Positions 20,641 to 64,000 of a stretch of 64,000 bases of DNA are shown here, piece by piece (position 1 is the first letter of the stretch; the number at the start of each line of letters is the position of its first letter). The notes beneath the pieces are model-generated. The model had not been told where the DNA came from, did not search any database, and was given only the letters and a program-made list of their open reading frames with translations. The translations under genes were made by a program, and so were the position numbers. Origin of the DNA: Trichobilharzia regenti (taxonomy: Eukaryota > Platyhelminthes > Trematoda > Strigeidida > Schistosomatidae); contig OX235270.1 of assembly GCA_944472135.2 (NCBI GenBank), positions 115,707,842 to 115,771,841 of the forward strand, given 5' to 3'.

Positions 20641-22206
20641 CAAAGTGTGAGAGATATTTCGCAGGTTATTCAATTCGTCAAATTTGTCATGAAGTATATG
20701 GACGACTATATAGAATTTCACCAACTCTATGATAGTTCCCTCCCTTGTTCACATAATCAGTGTGCCTAAGATGAGGAATTGTTTACCAGAGATAGGAGCA
20801 GTTCACCTGATATCCTCAGATATTTCTCAATGTTGCTGAAGGTATTCGAAGGAATGCAATCTCAATCTTTGTCCAAAACGATCACATCCGGTTTCACCGA
20901 ACTGATTTGTTGGTGACTAAAACTGAAAAGAGTGGCCCAACACCACTGCCGACGGGGTCAAACTGAGACAGACGTTGTGGATAGGGTGATTGATAGACTT
21001 TATGGTGGCTATGACGCAGCTATGAAAACTCTGCAACTGTGATTTTTTTACACTTAGTTGTTATCAACTCTTTCTGGTGTATATATGTACTCTTTCCTGC
21101 TAAATTATTTTTAACCTGATTGATCATTGTTTCTTCGCAAATATATGGATTTATGTCGACTACCTTTTTCTCTTTTACTTATCATTTTGAGGACATTGGA
21201 TAGTTAACGAGAACGGTAGACAACTTAGTAACGCTTATGTGAAGTGCTTCGTCAAGCCCTGCGTGAAGTGTTTCAGTTACGTTTAATCGGTTGCGTACAA
21301 TAGTGGTAATCACGATTGCTAAGAAAATAGCCATTTAACATGTGTTCGCACTGTAATAACGAAATATAACCCAGTAAACGTAGGTTCTATACCTACACGA
21401 CTTGCACTGTTAGTCTAGGCAGTTGAAGTACACTATGAAACGCGTATCCTGTTTATCACGAGTAGTCTATTGTTCCTTTGTTGCGTTTAACACTATCTCA
21501 AAAGAAATCACTGAGTGATAAAGAGATAATGGTATTACTCTTCCCGTGTCATCATCAACAGGCTGTTACATTATCACATCAACACTTAGACTTTTGAATT
21601 AGTTGACCACGCCACTAAACTCTATTGATTATTTTGCAGTCAGAAAATAGTGCAACGTATTAGATGGGCTTTTGTGGTGAATATCGCCTGTTTACGTTTA
21701 CTGGCAGAAACAATTACTCAGAGGCAAAATAGTACCCCGTTATGCCCAAATTCAGTCACGTGCAAATATGACATTTCATGAATATCACGTCTTCTATACC
21801 GGCATCACTTCTCAACTTGAAAAACAGTAGGTAATGTACGAATGGACCACGAAATATTTAAAAATATTTGAATAAAGTCATTCGTAATATCATAAATATT
21901 TCATCATTCACAAACATATTATTCATTTTACTTTCATTAGAACGGCTAAGTCTACTGGGTGGTTGCAGAAGTAAAGACTGTAATCTGGAAATTAAAAAAG
22001 ATGAAACTTTAGTCAGGAGGTGATGAGTTAAGTGAAAAAATTAAAACACAGTACCTACCAATTAAACGACTGTCTATTCCTCGTTATCTGACCAAATAAC
22101 CAACTCAGTCTTCTTTCTTACCGCGAAACTTTTTAAAGATTATGATATCATACTCACCTCGATATTCACCACCCTTCCTCATCTTTTACGTGAAACATGT
22201 TCCAAC
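20641..22206. other. Intergenic sequence, nothing identified
   Basis: No ORF above noise and no repeat recognised. Confidence 0.5.
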
Positions 22207-22395
22207 GTGCGTTGGTGGCACAGTGGTTGGGACTCTCGCCGGCCATGCACATGGTCCGGGGTGCAATCCCCAGCCGTTGCACACTTGATATTCGGTGTTC
22301 GGCCTGTTAAATTTGCGCTACCGGTATCACGTGCTGAGAAACCTATACTTGTACCAATAATACGGCTTGGGGTCAAGCCATAATCAAAAAACCAA
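22207..22395 (+). repeat. tRNA-derived SINE, copy 1
   Basis: A tRNA-like head (A-box-like TGGCACAGTGG, B-box-like GGTGCAATCCC) is followed by a shared body with GTTCGGCCTG, TGCTGAGAA and a 3' end CAAGCCATAATCAAAAAA. Aligns along its length with copies at 24375, 25250 (reverse) and 51705. Confidence 0.78.
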
Positions 22396-23330
22396 AAATA
22401 TTTGGTATCATAATTGACATTCAACAACGAATTCCGACATTTCGAATGCACCTCAGCGTGTCAATTCAATGAAAAGTCATCATTTTGTCAACACAATGAA
22501 GATAACTATTTTTCTCGCTTTTCACACCTTTTTCGTTAAGATAAGGTATTTAAAATGCACTTCTGTCGAAAACACAAAAACACCGTAGGACTGCCCAAAC
22601 ACAACAACAGGAAAACGCTTGATATCTGCAACATTCAGCTGATTTGTGCTTCCATCCTCTGTCGGAGGTGTGCAAATTAACCAGTTCATTTAAGTCGCAC
22701 TTGCTTATGCAAATGGAATTGCCCACCTTAAGAACTTTTGGAAAGGATCTCCGACTAGTTTCAGGTTAAAAGTTGTTCATTTTGGAACAATCTAACTGAA
22801 AATTTGACCAGCGTAGAAACAGTCAGATCATCGATATACTTAACCGAACTGGCTTTGTCAGAGTCGGGGAAGTCAGTTTAGACGAAAGAAAATAGAAAAA
22901 AGAAAAAACAGTCACTTGAAAAATACCAGCTAGTGTAGGTGAAGCAGTGGGGGACTCCCCATTGTAAACAGTGTACTGCCTACTATCATAAAATAGAAAT
23001 GCAACCACCTAGCAGTCCAGCACTGCGCTCGGGTCGCTGCAACCTTGTTTAACAAAAGTGACCTCGGTACAGAACTAAAGGGAGATGTGAAATCGAGGAA
23101 GGCATAACGAAGTTATTGGCACCACTGTCCCAACTAGAGGTAATGCTATGACATAAGACGACAGTTGCGTCTAAACTGCGCCTGCTACGTTTGCAAGCAG
23201 GTCGATTAAGGTCACCAGAAACAATCAGGGAATGTTCAGGATTATGTAAAGGCGGTGTTTTCATTATTTTTGGAAGGTTGAGGTAGTTGAAACAGATTTG
23301 AACTTAACACTTGGTCTTCCTGATGATTTG
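22396..23330. other. Intergenic sequence, nothing identified
   Basis: Short ORFs only; no recognisable repeat boundary. Confidence 0.5.
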
Positions 23331-23410
23331 ATCGTGCCTGTAAAAATGGCATGCATTTTCATGTAAATTTATATGTTTATATGAGAATATACATTATTAT
23401 TATTATTATT
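23331..23410 (+). mobile_element. CR1-like LINE 3' terminus (about 75 bp)
   Basis: Matches the reverse complement of 12746-12830, including AAATGGCATGCATTTTCATG, and ends in (ATT)n. It is an extremely 5'-truncated insertion of the LINE family at 12746-16356. Confidence 0.75.
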
Positions 23411-23418
23411 CAGGCACG

Positions 23419-24374
23419 AGGACATTTTTGACGTCCTTCCAAGAAGTAGACACAGTGTTGGTTGAAAACGAGTCAGTTTACCACAAACGAAGCAGTCATA
23501 CAAGGTGTTGCAGATATGGTGAATGAATGTTTATATTAGTATACTGCTAAAGTTTATTGTCAAAAACGTATTCATGAGTTTAAATTGTTTGGCGCAATGA
23601 CTAAATTTTCGGCTGTTTTACTAAAGTCGGTTACAATTAGGAACTAACCATCACTTCGACAGCTAGGAGTACTCTATTTTGCCTCAGCGAGTGACTGAAC
23701 ATTAAGGGGTTCGACGCAAGAGAAACTGGGCCTGTGATCATAATTCCAGCCTATGGAATACCTAATTCTGCATTCGTGACGGTGTAAAGCAGTGATCAAT
23801 CAACCGGTAGATAGCCACTCGCCATCCCAGGTGAACGCCTGTGTTAACGGAAAATTATTTCCGTTTTCTTATTAAATCTATACTTCTTCTACTACATCTG
23901 ATAGCATATTTAATGTTTGTTGATTTTCAGTTTTGTTCTCAGCATTTTACAATCTGGCAACCCTCACTTTTGAGTCTCTTTGTATCCTACACCACTTCTA
24001 CTCCTGATTTTACTGGTTTTGTTTTCTGTTTCTTTCATTCTCCTCTTATTCGCTAATTACATAATTTCACCAGTTGAGTATACATGAGCAAATAGTTCCA
24101 TGGAATCAATAACTTATAACTTCATTAACATGCAAGACTGGGCGTGGACATTCACAGCTTAAAAGAAATAACTGAACTGAAAGCACACTTTCTGGGATCG
24201 TTACCAGTTTGCACACAACTGCGTTTTATTCGGTTACTTATGGGCGGTCCGTGTTTTGTAAAGCACTCATCGGGAATTATTCACATTGATCCCTAAATTC
24301 TACATCAAACTTCGGATAATCAAAATGTTGTTCCTACGTGGATGGATTACTCTGTATGCCCCATATAAATATAT
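23419..24374. other. Intergenic sequence, nothing identified
   Basis: No supported gene or repeat. Confidence 0.5.
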
Positions 24375-24567
24375 GTGCGTCAGTGGTACAGCGGTTAGGA
24401 CTCTCGCCGACCATTCACATGGTCCGAGGTTCGATCCCCTGCCGACGCACACCTGATATCTGTAGTCGGCCTGCAAAATTTGGACTGCCGATATCCATGC
24501 TGAAAGTTCCATACTTGTACCAAATACAGTGTGGAATCAAGCTGTAGTCGAAAATAAAAAAATAAAA
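24375..24567 (+). repeat. tRNA-derived SINE, copy 2
   Basis: Head with TGGTACAGCGG (A box) and GGTTCGATCCC (perfect B box), with GCGTCAG able to pair with CTGCCGACGC as in an acceptor stem. The body contains GTCGGCCTGCAAAATTTGG and ends GGAATCAAGCTGTAGTCG plus an A-rich tail. Confidence 0.83.
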
Positions 24568-25249
24568 GTAATATTATATGCAAACCTGACGATAGCTGGC
24601 ACTTACTCTTCTCTCTACTCATTGACGGACAATCCGAACCATTAACTACCAAGGTGGCGTTGAACTGGCTATCATGTCACAGATATGTCTGCATGCAGTT
24701 TAACTAATTCCCTCCACCTCTGAGATCGTCCCTTTCCTTCGTGTTTTTCCGGATTTTGTTGAACAGATAATTTTTTATCGTCATATTGTTATAATTAGAC
24801 CAATCAACCGAATGTTTCATTTGATGTCTTCCCAAAGGTGATCGAAGACAAAATTTAAACATCCCACCATTAATATGAACACTAAGAATCGGGTAAATTG
24901 AAACGGTTTGTATAGACTCAGTGTTGCGACTTCAGCTCATTTGTGCAGTTTCTTGAATCATGATCATCCCACCTATTTGATGGATGGATTATTTCTATAT
25001 TTCACGAAAGGATGAATCCAGATAGGCAACTGTGTGTCCTTCTAAACGCAAAAGGTTTATTAAATGAAGGAACAGATTTGGAAACACCTAGCATACCTGT
25101 CATCCCAGATCTTTGAAAAGTTTGGATACTGATTTTGGGCGCTTTCAAGGAGCGAAACCCAACTAAACACCCCAGAGTTACTGTACTTATGGTAATGTTT
25201 CCTTTGAGACCAATCCAGTTATGCACGTTCTTGAGAGAGTAAAATAAAA

Positions 25250-25447
25250 AATTTTTTTAATTTTTAAATTTTTTAAATTTTTGATTTACAGCTTGATTCC
25301 ACACTGTATTTTTGGTACAAGTATGGAATTTTCAGCATGGATATCGGTAGCCCAAATTTTGCAGGCCGACCATAGATATCAGGTGTGCATCGGTGCGGGC
25401 TCGAACCCTGAACCGTGTGCATGGTTGGCGAGAGTCCTAACCACTGA
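25250..25447 (-). repeat. tRNA-derived SINE, copy 3
   Basis: Reverse-strand copy: an A/T-rich tail at 25250-25280, then CAGCTTGATTCCACAC, GCAGGCCGAC and the B box as GGGCTCGAACCC. It lacks the first 15 or so bases of the head, where similarity stops after AACCACTG. Confidence 0.8.
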
Positions 25448-26141
25448 GATCAAGGAAGAGGGATAAACAGCGTGGAAGTGGTTTGATATTTCTGCTACAC
25501 ACGACTGGAATGAGTTCACTACAGTATCCAAGCACACCAGGACGACTTGTCTAAAGATGGACACAGCTGCTCATCTTAAATAGCCAAATTTTTCCCACTT
25601 CGTCATCTACTGTTCTGTAATGAGGCAAAAACAGTTTGCAAAACAACGTTTGTACCAAAACAGTTAGCTAAATTACCGACCGACATCCTGCATTATTGTA
25701 AAAAATTTATTCCGGCTTTAATCCTCTATTTTTAAAATAACGGTAGTTGGCGGCTAAAATAGGAGACCCAGTCAAACATATGGAAGGGCTATCACCATTT
25801 AGTAAATTGGGAAAACTCCATGAATTACGAAGGTGTTATGGTTTCTAGATAGTTACTCGTTTCATCCTTTTGAATATCTTAAACACTGGCTAGATCTGAA
25901 TGTCCATAGCATACCATTTTAGAGGTTGACGGTTTAGACGTTCGCGAACAGTACTGAGTACGTTAACACAAGATCTTATACCAACAACTTCTCTCTTATT
26001 TGTTTCTCGTATACCAAAGGCAAAGCAAAAGACCACAACTGATTGTCCAAATTACGAGGTATATTTCGGAACCAAATCGCGGATTGAAGCGGAAGCTAAG
26101 CTGGCTAGATATCGTGGACGAAAGTGACACGACGCAGTACC
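25448..26141. other. Intergenic sequence, nothing identified
   Basis: No supported gene or repeat. Confidence 0.5.
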
Positions 26142-27562
26142 AAATAATAATAATAATAGTATATTCTCATTTTGTACATGAGAGACGCCAGTTTACAGGC
26201 ATCATCAATATGATAAATTACATATACGATTAGCAATCATAATTAATAATAATGTTTTAATAAAATACACATTATTTCCTACTTGTGTAGGACACACCAA
26301 ATATACAGAAATGGGTAAGCATTATATAAGTTTCATAAATTTGGTTTGTGGTTAAGTTACATGGTTGCTGGCGTTTTTGTCTTAGGTCTGTGGGAACAAT
26401 ATGATAACCAGTCATTCAATGGAGCACATCATGAAATATAGGAATATTAACTTCGCATTAACAAAAAAACCCAGGTAAGTTTTGGATGGATTAAAAATAC
26501 TTGGGAAAAAATAAATCTTGAAGTTATTCCACAATGTAACTCAAATGTGTACAAGTCCGAATCTCATTTTTGATTTATATCCAAATTGGGTAATAAGAAA
26601 GCTATTTTTACAGATACCATCAGTTATGTTATAAGTTACAATCGTGACGTTTTATTACAAATTGATACTTTTCCATTGGTATGAGAGTATATTCCACAAA
26701 TGTAATCCAGGTTGCGTCGTGGGGAAAGTTAATTCGTTATTAACTAGGCAACTGAAAGATACGGGACCAATAATGTTTGCAGATCATTTTTTATTGTAAT
26801 TGGTCAAATATCCACATACTTCATTCTCATTCAAAAAGTCAAATGGAAGCTGAAATGGTGAGAGAAAAAAGAAGACAAACAACAGCAACGCAAAAGAAAG
26901 CAACGGGAGTCCTTAAGGAGTGATTAATAAATTTATACATATGTATTCTGTTTAGTAACTGTGGTTATTTTGGTACACAAACTAACTAGTCCCGTTATGC
27001 TAACTTTTATATTATGTGTGAACTAATATTACTGTCCTGTGTAGAAATGTTAATCATCTAGTTCCAATAATATTAAAATTTATAATTGTAGTTTGTTGTA
27101 ACTACACGTTTAAAGAACTTAAAATATCTATGTAGGGTGAGAAAGAGGGTGTAAGAGTCAGATGTAGAAGTGCATTGTCATCTTTGAGTAGTCTGGTGAC
27201 TGAGGAGATGAACACTGGAAGTGTGTTTGCATCGCGCACATTAGCTGGTAGTCTATTCCAAATGACTGAAAACTTATTTAAGAAGAAGTTGTACCGCACG
27301 TAAGTCTGACAGTGCTCCATAGCAGCTAGGTTGTGATGATTTCTAAGATTGTAACTGATGACAGCGGTAGGTTTAGTTATTGGCTCGGAGGAATGCAAGA
27401 GAAGATTAGTTAGCTGATAGTAAAAGATAAGGTTTAGCTTAAGGCGTCTTTTCCAGAGGGGTTCTAATCTTAGTCTGTCGCATCGCTCATGGTATTCCAG
27501 ACCACTTTCTAAACCAAGAGTTATTGAGGTAAACTGCCGTTGCACTCCCTCTAATTTAAGCT
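26142..27562 (-). mobile_element. CR1-like LINE, 5'-truncated, with C-terminal ORF remnant
   Basis: Minus-strand insertion with a (TAA)n tail at 26142-26157, an adjacent stem-loop (TCTCAT 26165-26170 with ATGAGA 26178-26183), about 0.9 kb of 3' UTR, and an ORF tail at 27102-27562. The remnant reads LRLEPLWKRRLKLNL, SYNLRNHHNL and IWNRLPANVRD, the same C-terminal pattern as the LINE at 14658. The RT core is missing. The 3' region is the same family as 7736-8300. Confidence 0.82.
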
Positions 27563-28386
27563 TGTCATGGCAGGGATGCTTGACGGGAAGCCTTCAGCTA
27601 AACAAGTCGACTTAAACTCTGAGGGTCAGCATCCAATGTTCACTGATGGTTTTTTATGGTCACGATGTAATTCTTCTCTTAGACATAATCTATTCCTGTG
27701 GTCAATAATTTTGGGGAGTTATTTATCGCTACACTGTGTTGTGCAGGCCCCACAGACCCACTTTCTAGAGAAAGTTCAAGAAAAGGGAAAGGGTGCGTCC
27801 AATTTATCATATGAGGAAGGACTTAAGAGGAGATCCCTTCACTTTGTCATCAGGCAGATCTCCGAGATGTTTTAAGAAATCTCATAAATAACTATGCATC
27901 CCATACATCTTGCGTTTTTCCTCTCCCACAAATTCTAAAGTCTCGGAAGATGTGGCAAGAATCCATAGGCAATACAGCAGTCATATCACTGTTAAGTATT
28001 GGTTCTTCACCCAATTATTAATTTTTAGAACCGATTCCAGCTAACCGGTTTGAGAAGAGGTTAGCTGAGCATAAAGCCTCTCTATCAATTTCAAACCTTG
28101 AATGCTGACTGGATATGTATATTTCAAATATCACACAGTGATGCATGATGTTTAGCAAGCATGTGCTCCTTCTTTGCTGAACCAAACAGTCTGAATTTAA
28201 AATTTGTCTCACATCTATACGAATGTTCGCCAAAAATAGACAGGAAAAGTTCAACTTCAAATTTCTGTACTCTAATACGATGTCGTGCTTAGCTTGAAAC
28301 CTGAATATTGAAGGTCACTTGTTTTGTTACTACCCTCCACGGTCAGGGAACGGCGGTGTAACCGGCTGTTTGAAATAAGTTTGACA
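27563..28386. other. Sequence upstream of the polymerase alpha gene
   Basis: Presumably holds the promoter and 5' UTR of the polymerase gene; no TATA box or other element can be assigned. It contains 26 bp (28120-28145) repeated exactly at 54030-54055. Confidence 0.5.
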
Positions 28387-63577
<35,191 letters not shown>

Positions 63578-64000
63578 GTAAGTTAGTCATCTTTATATTA
63601 TCATTAAGTTTGTTGAACTTTTCCTAACCGTTTTTTATGTTTACAGTTCTAACTGTTAGTCACTTTACAGTATTTTCTTCGAGAGATATTTGCCTCATGA
63701 ATGGTGTAGTAAAGAAAACCACTTCAGTTTTATGGTCGCAAGGTGATATGTTCTCATCTTATCTTTTTTGTTCAAGGTTGGAAATATTCAGTTCTAATAT
63801 AATTGATACTTGGATAACATAGCCATTCACTGCCTCCTAGTTTTCAGTTGTTTTTCAAGTTATGTCAATTTCTTTTTTCAACTGTTTAGTCAGTATATTC
63901 ATCAAAAAGTAACTTGTGAAATAATTACTTAGTAAGGTTTTTAAGTGTTGTTGAACTGCCATATTCCTCGATAGGGTTGAAAAGTAGTTATGATGTTTAT
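63578..64000. other. POLA1 intron 17, continues past the window
   Basis: No acceptor followed by a YGDTDS-like frame before the window end. Confidence 0.7.

Noticed and set aside
24375..24450. Possible tRNA gene with good A and B boxes
   Set aside because: No plausible anticodon arm, and it continues into a 110-bp body shared by four copies, so it is a SINE head.
27567..27875. 102-residue ORF just upstream of POLA1 as a possible host gene
   Set aside because: No recognisable domain, no conserved block and no splice continuation that I could find.

Overview
The window looks like nuclear DNA from a blood fluke (Schistosoma; species not resolvable from this sequence). It is AT-rich and intron-rich. 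It contains one conserved eukaryotic gene with very short 5' introns and a dense load of retroelements of types known from schistosomes: a Boudicca/CsRn1-like Ty3 element, a BEL/Pao-type Gag, RTE and CR1-like LINEs, and Sm-alpha-like elements carrying hammerhead-ribozyme motifs. No bacterial operons, CRISPR arrays, rRNA genes or convincing functional tRNA genes were seen.

The host gene is the catalytic subunit of DNA polymerase alpha (POLA1), plus strand, about 28387 to beyond the right edge. I place 16 well-supported exons plus a putative 7-nt first coding segment. All join in frame into 1152 codons, from the N-terminal region through the inactive exonuclease-like domain and polymerase motif A (LDFNSLYPS) to the NSVYG motif. 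The C-terminal third lies outside the window.

Region by region: 1-12.7 kb holds three near-identical copies of a compact LTR element (358-bp LTRs, 3777 bp in full). It encodes only a 501-residue DUF1759-type Gag and no protease, RT or integrase. One copy is complete with 5-bp target duplications, one is inverted, and one runs off the left edge. These copies sit in rearranged remnants of a decayed Boudicca-like Ty3 element. That element's RNase H and integrase ends are separated at 12.7-16.4 kb by a CR1-like LINE. From 17.6 to 28.4 kb there is non-coding DNA with an Sm-alpha-like copy, a solo LTR, tRNA-derived SINEs and CR1 fragments.

POLA1 introns carry the rest. Intron 2-3 holds a CR1-like LINE. 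The 9.3-kb intron 6-7 holds a tandem LTR-gag/pol-LTR-gag/pol-LTR Ty3 array with two intact 1181-codon ORFs and one 5-bp target duplication. Two TSD-flanked RTE copies (one carrying a solo LTR), degenerate RTE pieces, a hammerhead-bearing SINE-like copy, a tRNA-SINE and a 115-bp-arm fold-back element lie in later introns.

The most notable observations are the Gag-only LTR element and an apparent self-priming design in the intact Ty3 element. In the Ty3 element, 17 nt just after the 5' LTR are exactly complementary to 17 nt of the LTR that begin 25 nt downstream of its TATA box, where the transcript should start.
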